From positions 3,782,001-3,846,000 of the forward strand of contig NZ_LT629788.1 of NCBI RefSeq assembly GCF_900105805.1: DNA of 64,000 nucleotides, written 5' to 3'. The stretch comes from Pseudomonas moraviensis. Lineage in GTDB: Bacteria > Pseudomonadota > Gammaproteobacteria > Pseudomonadales > Pseudomonadaceae. A program made the position numbers and the translations under genes. Within the stretch, counting starts at the first letter, position 1. Each line of letters opens with the position of its first letter. Shown one piece after another: positions 15,228-24,178 of the stretch. The notes under the pieces are model-generated. The model worked only from the letters and a program-made list of their open reading frames with translations, did no database searches and was not told where the DNA came from.

Positions 15228-18200
15228 ATTCGCACAAAGGCATCTCGACCTGGTGCATCGATCACCCGGTGGCGACGATCCTGTTGACGATCGCGCTGGT
15301 GCTGGTCGGGGCGATTGCCTTCCCGCGCTTGCCGATTGCTCCACTGCCAGAAGCGGAATTTCCTACGATTCAAGTCTCGGCGCAGTTGCCCGGCGCCAGC
15401 CCGGACACCATGGCGTCTTCGGTGGCGACGCCGCTGGAGGTGCAATTCAGTGCCATCCCCGGCATGACCCAGATGACCTCGAGCAGTGCGCTGGGCTCAA
15501 CCCTGCTGACCCTGCAATTCACCCTCGACAAAAGCATCGACACCGCCGCCCAGGAAGTCCAGGCGGCGATCAACACCGCCGCCGGCAAGCTGCCCAAGGA
15601 TATGCCGACGCTGCCGACGTGGAAGAAGGTCAACCCGGCCGACAGCCCGGTGCTGATCCTCAGTGTCAGCTCCACACAGATGCCCGGCACCGAACTCAGC
15701 GACCTGGTGGAAACCCTGCTCGCCCGGCAGATCAGTCAGATCGACGGCGTCGGCCAGATCAACATCACCGGTCAGCAACGTCCGGCGATTCGCGTGCAGG
15801 CGTCGGCGGACAAACTCGCGGCGATTGGCCTGACGCTGGCCGACATCAGGCTGGCGATCCAGCAGACCAGTCTGAACCTCGCCAAAGGTGCGCTGTACGG
15901 CGAATCGAGTATCTCGACGCTGTCGACCAACGACCAGTTGTTCCACCCCGAGGACTACAGCCAGCTCATCGTTTCCTACAAGGATGGCGCACCGGTTCAC
16001 CTGCGCGATGTCGCCAGAGTCGTCAACGGTGCGGAAGATGCCTACGTGCAGGCGTGGGCGGGTGATCGTCCGGGGGTGAATCTGGTGATCTCGCGCCAGC
16101 CCGGCGCCAACATTGTCGAGACCGTCGACCGCATCCAAGCCGCCCTCCCCGGTCTCGAAGCCATGCTGCCGGCCTCGGTGCAGGTGAAAACCCTGATCGA
16201 CCGCACGCAGACCATTCGCGCTTCGCTGCATGAGGTTGAGATCACCTTGCTGATCGCGATCCTGCTGGTGGTCGCAGTCATGGCGCTGTTCCTGCGGCAG
16301 TTGTCGGCGACCCTGATTGTTTCGGCGGTGCTCGGCGTCTCGCTGATCGCCAGTTTCGCCCTGATGTACGTGCTCGGTTTCAGCCTGAACAACCTGACGC
16401 TGGTGGCGATCGTCGTCGCGGTCGGCTTCGTGGTCGACGATGCGATTGTCGTGGTGGAGAACATTCACCGCCATCTCGAGGCCGGCGATGACATGCGCGA
16501 GGCGGCGATCAAGGGTGCCGGCGAGATTGGCTTCACCGTCGTTTCGATCAGTTTCTCGCTGGTAGCGGCGTTCATCCCGCTGCTGTTCATGGGCGGTGTG
16601 GTCGGGCGGCTGTTCAAGGAATTCGCCCTGACCGCGACGTCCACCATCATGATTTCCGTGGTGGTGTCGCTGACGCTGGCGCCAACCCTCGCCGCGCTGT
16701 TTATGCGTAAACCGGTACATCACGCGAACGCCAAACCCGGTTTCAGTGAGCGCCTGCTCGGCTGGTACGAAAAGGGTCTGCGCCGCGCCCTCGACCATCA
16801 GAAACTGATGATTGGTGTGTTCGGTCTCTCGCTGGCGTTGGCGGTTGCCGGCTACATTTTCATTCCCAAGGGGTTCTTTCCGGTGCAGGACACCGGTTTC
16901 GTCCTCGGCACCACTGAAGCCGCTGCGGACATTTCCTACGGCGAGATGGTGAAAAAACACTTGGCCATGGCGGAAATCGTCGCGGCCGATCCGGCGGTGC
17001 AGGCGTTTTCCCATTCGGTGGGTGTTTCCGGCAGCAACCAGACCATCGCCAACGGGCGCTTCTGGATCGCCTTGAAAAAACGCGGCGATCGCGACGTCAG
17101 CGCCAGCCAGTTCATCGACCGCATCCGTCCGCAACTGATGAAAGTCCCCGGCATCGTTCTGTATTTGCGCGCAGGGCAGGACATCAACCTCAGCTCCGGC
17201 CCGAGCCGTGCGCAGTATCAATACGTGCTGAAGAGCAATGACGGCGCGACCCTCGCCACCTGGACGCAGCGCCTGACCGAGAAACTGCGCAGCAACCCGG
17301 CGTTCCGCGACATTTCCAATGATCTGCAACTGGGCGGCAGCATCACTCACATCAGCATCGACCGTAGCGCAGCGGCGCGTTTTGGCCTGACTGCCAGCGA
17401 TGTCGACGAGGCGCTGTACGATGCGTTCGGCCAACGGCAGATCAATGAATTCCAGACTCAGGTCAACCAGTACAACGTGATTCTCGAGCTGGACACCAGG
17501 CAACGCGGCAAGGCCGAAAGCCTCAACTATTTCTACCTGCGTTCGCCGCTCAGCGGAGAAATGGTGCCGCTCTCGGCGCTGGCCCGGTTTGACGCGCCGA
17601 CCATCGGCCCGCTGTCGATTGCCCACGACGGCATGTTCCCCGCCGCCAACCTGTCCTTCAACCTCGCCCCGGGCGTGGCGCTGGGCGATGCGGTGATTCT
17701 GCTCAATCAGGCCAAGGCCGAGATCGGCATGCCCACCGCGATCAGCGGCAATTTCCAGGGCGCGGCGCAGGCGTTCCAGAGTTCGCTGGCCAGTCAGCCG
17801 TGGCTGATTCTGGCGGCGCTGGTGGCGGTGTACATCATTCTCGGCGTGCTTTATGAAAGCTTCGTGCATCCGCTGACGATCATCTCGACGTTGCCAGCGG
17901 CAGGCCTCGGCGCGGTGATCATGCTGTGGATCTGTGGTCAGGACTTTTCGATCATGGCGTTGATCGGGCTGGTGCTGCTGATCGGTATCGTCAAGAAGAA
18001 CGGCATCCTGATGATCGACTTTGCCCTCGAGGCGCAGCGCCAGCGCGGACTGGCGCCGCAAGAGGCGATTTTCGAGGCGTGCATCACCCGGTTCCGGCCG
18101 ATCATCATGACCACCCTCGCCGCGCTGCTCGGCGCGTTGCCGCTGATGCTCGGCTACGGCACCGGCGCCGAACTGCGCCAGCCATTGGGCATTGCCGTGG

Positions 18201-18337
18201 TCGGCGGTTTGCTGGTCAGCCAGATGCTGACGCTGTTCACCACCCCGGTCATATACTTATGGCTCGAACGGCTGTTTCACCGGCACTCACACCCACCAGC
18301 CCCAACGCCCGCAACGGCATTGGCGACCACAGACTGA
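15224..18337 (+). CDS. RND efflux pump, inner-membrane transporter
   Basis: Proton-driven HAE1-family RND transporter, 1037 residues with 12 membrane helices and two large periplasmic loops. The proton-relay aspartates are in VVDDAIVVVENI (TM4), and the relay lysine is in LLIGIVKKNGILM (TM10). It overlaps the adaptor gene by ATGA. A single pump gene rather than an MdtBC-type pair suggests a homotrimer. The order adaptor, pump, response regulator, kinase is like that of P. aeruginosa PA1435-PA1438 (from memory). The substrate is unknown. It must borrow a TolC/OprM-type channel from elsewhere. Confidence 0.94.
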   Translation: MNSHKGISTWCIDHPVATILLTIALVLVGAIAFPRLPIAPLPEAEFPTIQVSAQLPGASPDTMASSVATPLEVQFSAIPGMTQMTSSSALGSTLLTLQFTLDKSIDTAAQEVQAAINTAAGKLPKDMPTLPTWKKVNPADSPVLILSVSSTQMPGTELSDLVETLLARQISQIDGVGQINITGQQRPAIRVQASADKLAAIGLTLADIRLAIQQTSLNLAKGALYGESSISTLSTNDQLFHPEDYSQLIVSYKDGAPVHLRDVARVVNGAEDAYVQAWAGDRPGVNLVISRQPGANIVETVDRIQAALPGLEAMLPASVQVKTLIDRTQTIRASLHEVEITLLIAILLVVAVMALFLRQLSATLIVSAVLGVSLIASFALMYVLGFSLNNLTLVAIVVAVGFVVDDAIVVVENIHRHLEAGDDMREAAIKGAGEIGFTVVSISFSLVAAFIPLLFMGGVVGRLFKEFALTATSTIMISVVVSLTLAPTLAALFMRKPVHHANAKPGFSERLLGWYEKGLRRALDHQKLMIGVFGLSLALAVAGYIFIPKGFFPVQDTGFVLGTTEAAADISYGEMVKKHLAMAEIVAADPAVQAFSHSVGVSGSNQTIANGRFWIALKKRGDRDVSASQFIDRIRPQLMKVPGIVLYLRAGQDINLSSGPSRAQYQYVLKSNDGATLATWTQRLTEKLRSNPAFRDISNDLQLGGSITHISIDRSAAARFGLTASDVDEALYDAFGQRQINEFQTQVNQYNVILELDTRQRGKAESLNYFYLRSPLSGEMVPLSALARFDAPTIGPLSIAHDGMFPAANLSFNLAPGVALGDAVILLNQAKAEIGMPTAISGNFQGAAQAFQSSLASQPWLILAALVAVYIILGVLYESFVHPLTIISTLPAAGLGAVIMLWICGQDFSIMALIGLVLLIGIVKKNGILMIDFALEAQRQRGLAPQEAIFEACITRFRPIIMTTLAALLGALPLMLGYGTGAELRQPLGIAVVGGLLVSQMLTLFTTPVIYLWLERLFHRHSHPPAPTPATALATTD

Positions 18338-18344
18338 GGCGGTC

Positions 18345-19031
18345 ATGCGCGTTCTGATTATCGAAGACGAAGAAAAAACCGCGGACTATCTGCACCGTGG
18401 CCTGACCGAACAGGGCTACACCGTGGACCTTGCCCGCGACGGCGTTGAAGGCCTGCATCTGGCGCTGGAATGCGACTACGCAGTGATCGTCCTCGACGTC
18501 ATGTTGCCGGGGCTCGATGGCTTCGGCGTGCTGCGCGTGCTGCGCGCGTTGCGTGCGCGCAAACAGACCCCGGTGATCATGCTCACCGCCCGCGAGCGCG
18601 TCGAAGACCGCATCAAGGGCCTGCGCGACGGTGCCGACGATTACCTCGGCAAGCCGTTTTCCTTCCTCGAGCTGGTCGCCCGCCTGCAAGCGTTGACCCG
18701 GCGCAGCGGCGGCCATGAGCCGGTGCAAGTAACCATCGCCGACCTGTGGATCGACCTGATCAGCCGCAAGGCCACCCGCGCCGGCACGCGCCTGGATCTG
18801 ACCGCGAAAGAGTTTTCCCTGCTCAGCGTGCTCGCCCGTCGCCAGGGCGAAATCCTCTCGAAAACTGCGATCGCCGAGATGGTCTGGGACATCAATTTCG
18901 ACAGTGATGCCAACGTCGTCGAAGTCGCGATCAAACGCCTGCGCGCCAAACTGGATGGCCCGTTCCACGAAAAACTGCTGCACACCATTCGCGGCATGGG
19001 TTATGTACTGGAGAGCCGTGGTGTCCAGTAA
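18345..19031 (+). CDS. OmpR-family response regulator
   Basis: A 228-residue two-domain regulator. The receiver has D8, phosphoacceptor D51 (VLDVMLPGLDGF), T80 and K102. The C-terminal winged helix is OmpR/PhoB type (LTAKEFSLLSVLARRQGEIL...). Similarity to CopR/CusR-type regulators of the heavy-metal group is evident by eye. It starts 7 bp after the RND pump gene and overlaps the kinase gene by 11-14 bp, so it probably controls the adjacent efflux operon. The inducing signal is not shown by the sequence. Confidence 0.93.
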   Translation: MRVLIIEDEEKTADYLHRGLTEQGYTVDLARDGVEGLHLALECDYAVIVLDVMLPGLDGFGVLRVLRALRARKQTPVIMLTARERVEDRIKGLRDGADDYLGKPFSFLELVARLQALTRRSGGHEPVQVTIADLWIDLISRKATRAGTRLDLTAKEFSLLSVLARRQGEILSKTAIAEMVWDINFDSDANVVEVAIKRLRAKLDGPFHEKLLHTIRGMGYVLESRGVQ

Positions 19032-20385
19032 CTCGATTGCCCTGCGTTTAAGCGGGATGTTCACGCTGGTGGCGCTCGTGGTGTTTCTGTTGATTGGTGG
19101 CGCACTGTATCAACAGGTCGACAAGGGCTTGGGGCTGTTGCCGGAAGCTGAGCTGGATGCGCGTTACAGCGTGCTCGAGTCGGCGCTCAATCGCTTCGGC
19201 ACACCGGAACATTGGGTGAAGATCAACGCCAAGCTGAAGCTGCTCGGCGAAGAAGACAAGCGCATCCGGTTCTGGGTGGTCAGTGGTAATCCGGGTTACG
19301 AATATGGACAACCCGATGCCGCGATTCGGGCCTTCGCTCAGGGTCCGCTGGGCATGCATGACCTGTATCTGGCCGACCATCCCTACCCCCTGAAAGTGCT
19401 GCTGACCGAGTTGCCGGCCAAGGACCAGCGCCCGTCGCTGCGCTTCATGATCGGCATCGATACCGAAACCTTCCATGAGACGCAGCACAATCTGCTGATC
19501 GCACTGATCGGTCTGGCGATCGCCGGTGTGCTGATGGCTTCGGCGCTGGGCTATTGGGTGGCGCGCATCGGCCTCAAGCCGTTGATCAAACTGTCGCAGG
19601 AAGCTCAGCGCCTGGCACCACCACTACGCGCCGGGCGCTTGCGTCTATCGCCGTTGCCGCCGGAACTGGAGCAGTTCGTCGAGTCGTTCAATTCGACGCT
19701 GGAACGGGTGGAACTGGCCTATTCGCGGTTGGAGTCGTTCAACGCCGACGTCGCCCATGAACTGCGGTCACCGCTGACCAACCTGATCGGCCAGACCCAG
19801 GTCGCGCTGACCCGCGGGCGCTCGGCCGAACACTATTTCGAAGTGCTGCAATCGAACCTCGAAGAGCTGGAGCGACTGCGTTCGATCATCAACGATATGT
19901 TGTTCCTGGCCAGCGCCGATCAGGGCAACAAGGCAACCAAACTGACCTCGACGTCACTGGCTGATGAGGTGGCGACGACCCTGGACTATCTGGATTTCAT
20001 TCTTGAAGACGCCCAGGTTGAAGTGCAGGTCAGCGGCGATGCGCAGGTCCAGATTGAGGTCGCGCATTTGCGCCGGGCGCTGATCAACTTGCTGAGCAAC
20101 GCGGTGCAGCACACCGAACCGGGACAGGTGATCGAAGTGCGCATCGAGGTTCAAGAACATCAGGTGAGCATCGGCGTGGCCAATCCCGGGACGCCGATTG
20201 CCAGTGAGCATTTGCCGAGGTTGTTCGAGCGCTTTTATCGGGTCGATGCCTCGCGCAGCAACAGCGGCAATAACCACGGCTTGGGGCTGGCGATCGTCAA
20301 GGCGATCGCGCTGATGCACGGCGGGGATGTGTTTGTACGCAGTGACCGGGGCATGAACACCTTCGGCATTCACCTTCCGGTCTGA
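19021..20385 (+). CDS. Sensor histidine kinase
   Basis: Partner kinase of the preceding response regulator. It starts at one of two adjacent GTG codons (19018 or 19021) that overlap the regulator's end. The frame is open further upstream, but that part is antisense-like filler. The product is about 454 residues: TM1 near 11-29, a periplasmic sensor of about 130 residues, TM2 near 158-179, HAMP, then the DHp helix with H246 (ADVAHELRSPLTN) and an ATPase domain with the N box (LINLLSNAVQHT) and the G2 region (NNHGLGLAIV). The ligand is unknown, and metal or envelope stress is possible. Confidence 0.92.
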   Translation: MSSNSIALRLSGMFTLVALVVFLLIGGALYQQVDKGLGLLPEAELDARYSVLESALNRFGTPEHWVKINAKLKLLGEEDKRIRFWVVSGNPGYEYGQPDAAIRAFAQGPLGMHDLYLADHPYPLKVLLTELPAKDQRPSLRFMIGIDTETFHETQHNLLIALIGLAIAGVLMASALGYWVARIGLKPLIKLSQEAQRLAPPLRAGRLRLSPLPPELEQFVESFNSTLERVELAYSRLESFNADVAHELRSPLTNLIGQTQVALTRGRSAEHYFEVLQSNLEELERLRSIINDMLFLASADQGNKATKLTSTSLADEVATTLDYLDFILEDAQVEVQVSGDAQVQIEVAHLRRALINLLSNAVQHTEPGQVIEVRIEVQEHQVSIGVANPGTPIASEHLPRLFERFYRVDASRSNSGNNHGLGLAIVKAIALMHGGDVFVRSDRGMNTFGIHLPV

Positions 20386-20396
20386 AAAGATCAAAA

Positions 20397-20467
20397 GATC
20401 GCAGCCTTCGGCAGCTCTTACAGGTGTACACCAAGCCCTTGTAGGAGCTGCCGAAGGCTGCGATCTT
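20397..20467. repeat. REPIN of a second REP family
   Basis: Inverted pair built on GATCGCAGCCTTCGGCAGCT and AGCTGCCGAAGGCTGCGATC, with ACA/TGTAGG inner flanks. It is unrelated in sequence to the GAGCAGGCTCGC elements that make up the other REPINs here. It lies just after the kinase gene and could end its transcription. Confidence 0.85.
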
Positions 20468-20575
20468 TGCTTTTGCTGTAACAGTCATTTATGAAAATCA
20501 CGCTGTTTCCCAACCCTCGGCAACCTTATCTTTGCCCGCACCAAACAGCACTTGCCAAGCAAGAAGGTTTTTCAG

Positions 20576-20797
20576 ATGTCCAACAGTATGGGTATTGCCA
20601 GCGCGTTCGTTTTGTCCTCATTGATCCTGTCGCCGATGGCGATGGCTGAAGAATCGCAAACGTTCGTGGCGCAAAAAGTCGCGCGCGCGCAGGCATTCGA
20701 TCAGCATCAGGCCGAAGTGATGGCCAAGGCTCAAGACGCGACGCAATCCCCGCAGGCCGCCAATTCCCAGACTCAAGCGCTCGAGAAAGACAGCTGA
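20576..20797 (+). CDS. Small secreted hypothetical protein
   Basis: A 73-residue product with a Sec signal (hydrophobic IASAFVLSSLILSP, then MAMAEE with cleavage expected after AMA). The mature part is about 50 residues, rich in Ala, Gln and charged residues and predicted helical. AAGAAGG at 20561-20567 precedes the ATG. I prefer this ATG to the in-frame one at 20552, which would mask the signal. It is followed by a good terminator. No known family recognised. Confidence 0.72.
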   Translation: MSNSMGIASAFVLSSLILSPMAMAEESQTFVAQKVARAQAFDQHQAEVMAKAQDATQSPQAANSQTQALEKDS

Positions 20798-20863
20798 GTC
20801 GCACCGCGAAAGGTTTCCCTCGACGCGGTTGTTTGGCTCTTCCCGTTCAACCGTCGTCACTCC

Positions 20864-20891
20864 AGGCCGCTGCCTTTCAGCGGCCTTTTTT
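20864..20891 (+). terminator. Terminator downstream of the small secreted gene
   Basis: AGGCCGCTG, a short loop, CAGCGGCC followed by a T6 run. A classic plus-strand intrinsic terminator. Confidence 0.85.
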
Positions 20892-20991
20892 CGTTGTGGT
20901 CTGAAAGCCGTCTGGTGCGTCTGTAACAACAAGAAATATCAAGCCGCTCAAGAAACAGAGCGGCCCGCTGACCCAAGGAGTTCCACCGCAC

Positions 20992-22308
20992 GTGTTTTAC
21001 CCTGCCCGCCTTACACCGCTGTTCATTGCAATGGCCGCAACGATTGTTCCCACCGCCCACGCCGACGAGCCTGCTGAACAAGGCTTCGTCGAAGGTTCGA
21101 GCCTCAACCTGAACGCCCGCAACTACTACATGAATCGCAACCGCTTGCAGCAAGCGGACGACAACATCGAGTGGGGCCAGGGTTTTCTCGGGGTGTTCCA
21201 GTCCGGCTATACCGAGGGCACGGTTGGCTTCGGTTTTGATGCCCACGCCATGCTCGGCCTGAAACTCGACGGCGGTGGCGGTACCGACGGTTCGAGTATC
21301 CTGCCGATCAGCGATGGCAACGGCAAAGCGCCAGGCTCGTTCTCCACCGCAGGCGGAACGTTGAAGCTGCGTGCGTTCGATACCGAGTTGAAGGCCGGTG
21401 ACCTGTTCCTCACCAACCCGGTGATTGCCGGCGGCGACACGCGGATGCTGCCGCAGACGTTTCGCGGTATCAGCCTCGCCAATCACAGTTTCGACGGCTG
21501 GCTGATCGAAGGTGGCCAGGCCAGTTTCACCAAGCCGTATAACCAGAGCGGTCACACGCGAATCGGTACGTCCTACGGCACCCTCGCCGATGGCGATGAG
21601 AGTCAGCACCTGACTTGGGCTGGTGTGGCCTGGAGCGGTGTCGAAGGTCTGACCAGTAGCCTCTATGCCTCTGAGCTGAAAGACATCTGGAACCAGTACT
21701 ACTACGACCTCGACTACACCTGGCAACTGAACGATCTGGTCAGCCTCAACCCGGGCCTGCATTTCTATCACACGCAAGACACCGGTGATGCGCTGCTCGG
21801 CGACATAGACAACAACACCTGGAGCGCGCATCTGACCGTCGGCATCGGCAGCCACAGCGTTACCGCCGCGTACCAGCGGGTCAACGGCAACACACCGTTC
21901 GACTACATCAGCCAGGGCGACAGCGTTTACCTGGACAACTCCCAGCAATACTCGGATTTCAACGGCCCGAACGAACGCTCGTGGAAGCTCAAGTACGCTT
22001 ACGACTTCACGGGTGTCGGCCTGCCAGGGCTGACTTCGGCGCTGTCCTATTCGCGCGGCACGGTCGACCTGACCAAAGCCGATCCGGACAACCCAGGCTA
22101 TTCCAGCTGGTACAGCGCTGATGGCCGCAACGCCAAACACTGGGAGCGCGATATCGATTTGCAGTACATCGTGCAAAGCGGTCAGGCCAAGGACCTGGCG
22201 GTGCGCCTGCAATGGGCGACCAACCGTGGCGGCAATGGCTACGGCGCGATTGATTCGGATACAGATGAATACCGCGTGATCATCGACTACCCGATCAACG
22301 TCTTCTAA
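20992..22308 (+). CDS. OprD-family outer-membrane porin
   Basis: A substrate-specific 18-stranded porin of the OprD/OpdX type, 438 residues. The GTG start has AAGGAG 11 bp upstream and leads into a Sec signal ending in TAHA. The mature protein begins in OprD fashion (FVEGSSLNLNARNYYMNR) and ends with the aromatic closing strand YRVIIDYPINVF. Amphipathic strands and Gly/Asp-rich loops fill the rest. The substrate, perhaps an amino acid, aromatic acid or sugar acid, cannot be assigned because no catabolic genes lie beside it. Confidence 0.9.
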   Translation: MFYPARLTPLFIAMAATIVPTAHADEPAEQGFVEGSSLNLNARNYYMNRNRLQQADDNIEWGQGFLGVFQSGYTEGTVGFGFDAHAMLGLKLDGGGGTDGSSILPISDGNGKAPGSFSTAGGTLKLRAFDTELKAGDLFLTNPVIAGGDTRMLPQTFRGISLANHSFDGWLIEGGQASFTKPYNQSGHTRIGTSYGTLADGDESQHLTWAGVAWSGVEGLTSSLYASELKDIWNQYYYDLDYTWQLNDLVSLNPGLHFYHTQDTGDALLGDIDNNTWSAHLTVGIGSHSVTAAYQRVNGNTPFDYISQGDSVYLDNSQQYSDFNGPNERSWKLKYAYDFTGVGLPGLTSALSYSRGTVDLTKADPDNPGYSSWYSADGRNAKHWERDIDLQYIVQSGQAKDLAVRLQWATNRGGNGYGAIDSDTDEYRVIIDYPINVF

Positions 22309-22344
22309 GATCGGCGCGGCGTTTTTCAGATCCTGTGATCTATC

Positions 22345-22436
22345 CTGTGGGAGCGAGCCTGCTCGCGAAAGCGGTGTGTCATTCAACGCAGATGTTGACT
22401 GACAATCAGCTTTCGCGAGCAGGCTCGCTCCCACAG
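22345..22436. repeat. REPIN
   Basis: Inverted pair of perfect REPs (CTGTGGGAGCGAGCCTGCTC and its reverse complement, each extended by GCGAAAGC) with a loop of about 40 bp. It sits between the porin and the cyclase gene. Confidence 0.9.
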
Positions 22437-22493
22437 GTTCGTCCGGCGTCAGCCCAACTAAGCTTATGAAACCACTCCAACCGGCTCCCCATT

Positions 22494-24002
22494 ATGATCG
22501 CCAGCCGCACACCTCCCGTCACAGGCCAGACCGGTCGCCCCGAGCGCCTGCTGATCCTCGGCAGTCTGCTGACCGTGATTGCGATGGTGTGCATCGTCAC
22601 CTTCCTGCTGATCCGCGAGTACGCCAGTGCGCAGGAAGCCGCCACTCGCCGTGCGACCACCATCGCGCAACTGATCGACGCCGATGTGCTGCGCACCGTC
22701 GAGCTGTACGACCTGACGCTGCAAGGCCTGATCGCCGCCGCCCAGCGTGACGACTTGCAGCAGGTCTCGCCGCAGATCCGTCACCTGGCGCTGTTCGATC
22801 GCTCGGCCACCGCGCGCTTCAAAGGCGACATCCTGCTGCTGGACAAGCATGGCGAGGTCGTCGCCGACTCCTCGCGCATCGAACCGAAACCGGGCAATTT
22901 CGCTGACCGCGATTATTTCCTCGCCCATGCGTTCAACCGCGAGATGGGCATGTTCATCAGCCGGCCGTTCAAGACCCGTTGCGATTGCGACGAGGCCGAT
23001 CAGTGGCGCATCAGCTTCAGTCGACGCATCTCCTCGCAGACCGGTGAATTCCTCGGTGTGGCGGTGGCGTCGTTGAAACTCGACTACTTCGACGAACTGT
23101 TCAAAAGCCTCGACATTGGCACCGACAGCACATTGAACATCATCAACAGCGATGGCGTGCTGCTCGCGCAGAAGCCGTACCTGCAAAGCGATTCGGTGGG
23201 CAAGAGCTTCGGCAATCGGCCCAACGTTGTGCGCATCCTCAATGATCGCGATGGCAGCGGCAGTTTCACCAGCACCTCGAGCATGGATAAACAACGCCGG
23301 CTCTATACCTACTCGCGGGTCGGCAATCTGCCGTTGACCGTAATGGTCGCGCTGTCCAGTGATGAGGTGTTCGGCACCTGGCGGCGCACGGCGATATTGA
23401 TCAGTGGCGCCACCGGCGTGCTGTGCCTTGGCCTGTTGTGGCTGACCTGGCTGCTCGCCCGGGAACTGCGTTTGCGCCATCGCGCCGAACGCGAGCTGGC
23501 GCAACTGGCCGCCACCGATGACCTGACCGACGTGGCCAACCGGCGCATGCTCGATCAGACCCTGCGTCATGAGTGGTTCCGCGCGCAACGCTCGGGCCAG
23601 CCGCTGTCGGTGATGATGATCGATGCCGACCACTTCAAGGCCTTCAACGACCGACATGGCCATCAGGCCGGCGATCAGGTCTTGCGTGAGCTGGCCAAGG
23701 TGATCACGGCAAATGTACGACGTCCGGCGGATCTGGTTGCGCGTTATGGCGGCGAAGAGTTTTCGGTGATTCTCGCCGAGACCGACAGCGCAGGGGCGCG
23801 GCAGATCGCCGAGCAGATCCGCTGCGCTGTGGAAAACCTGCCGTGGACCGAAGGCGCTGAGCGGGCGATGACCGTGAGTATCGGCATCGCCACATGGACG
23901 ACAGCGAGCGAGATGACCCTGGAGCAGTTGTTGTTTGCCGCGGACAAGGCCTTGTATCAGGCCAAGGAAGGCGGACGCAATCGGGTGGTGGTATCGGTTT
24001 GA
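22494..24002 (+). CDS. Membrane diguanylate cyclase
   Basis: Makes cyclic di-GMP. TM1 at residues 19-40 and TM2 near 297-320 flank a periplasmic dCache-like sensor of about 255 residues. A short linker leads to a GGDEF domain with the active motif GGEEF at 419-423. The inhibitory-site motif RPAD (410-413) lies exactly five residues upstream, so product inhibition should work. The product is 502 residues with no EAL domain. The ATG at 22494 lies only about 60 bp after the REPIN. The signal sensed is unknown. Confidence 0.92.
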   Translation: MIASRTPPVTGQTGRPERLLILGSLLTVIAMVCIVTFLLIREYASAQEAATRRATTIAQLIDADVLRTVELYDLTLQGLIAAAQRDDLQQVSPQIRHLALFDRSATARFKGDILLLDKHGEVVADSSRIEPKPGNFADRDYFLAHAFNREMGMFISRPFKTRCDCDEADQWRISFSRRISSQTGEFLGVAVASLKLDYFDELFKSLDIGTDSTLNIINSDGVLLAQKPYLQSDSVGKSFGNRPNVVRILNDRDGSGSFTSTSSMDKQRRLYTYSRVGNLPLTVMVALSSDEVFGTWRRTAILISGATGVLCLGLLWLTWLLARELRLRHRAERELAQLAATDDLTDVANRRMLDQTLRHEWFRAQRSGQPLSVMMIDADHFKAFNDRHGHQAGDQVLRELAKVITANVRRPADLVARYGGEEFSVILAETDSAGARQIAEQIRCAVENLPWTEGAERAMTVSIGIATWTTASEMTLEQLLFAADKALYQAKEGGRNRVVVSV

Positions 24003-24020
24003 GAGGGCAGTGGCCCCACC

Positions 24021-24098
24021 GGCCCTATCGCGAGCAGGCTCACTCCTACAATTGGAATGCGTTCCCCCTGTAGGAGTGAGCCTGCTCGCGATAGGGCC
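24021..24098. repeat. REPIN with perfectly matching arms
   Basis: Arms GGCCCTATCGCGAGCAGGCT and AGCCTGCTCGCGATAGGGCC, continuing inward with CACTCCTACA / TGTAGGAGTG, match over about 30 bp. It lies in the convergent region after the cyclase gene. Confidence 0.9.
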
Positions 24099-24127
24099 AT
24101 CTCAGGCAATACAAAAACCACAGGTAT

Positions 24128-24155
24128 AAAAAAAGGCCATCCGAGGATGGCCTTC
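24128..24155 (-). terminator. Terminator downstream of lpxC
   Basis: AAGGCCATCC, loop, GGATGGCCTT with an A-run on the plus strand (T-run on minus). It ends the lpxC and mra/dcw transcription block. Confidence 0.88.
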
Positions 24156-24178
24156 AAAAAACTAGAGAGGTTTTTTAC

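Noticed and set aside
15497..18061. Very long open frame antisense to the RND pump gene
   Set aside because: Arises from third-position GC bias of the real gene. The translation is rich in Arg, Gln, His and Asp with no domain, and the RND protein on the other strand is unmistakable.
20857..22434. Long minus-strand open frame over the OprD-type porin
   Set aside because: It starts inside a REPIN and has no signal or domain. The porin on the plus strand explains the region.
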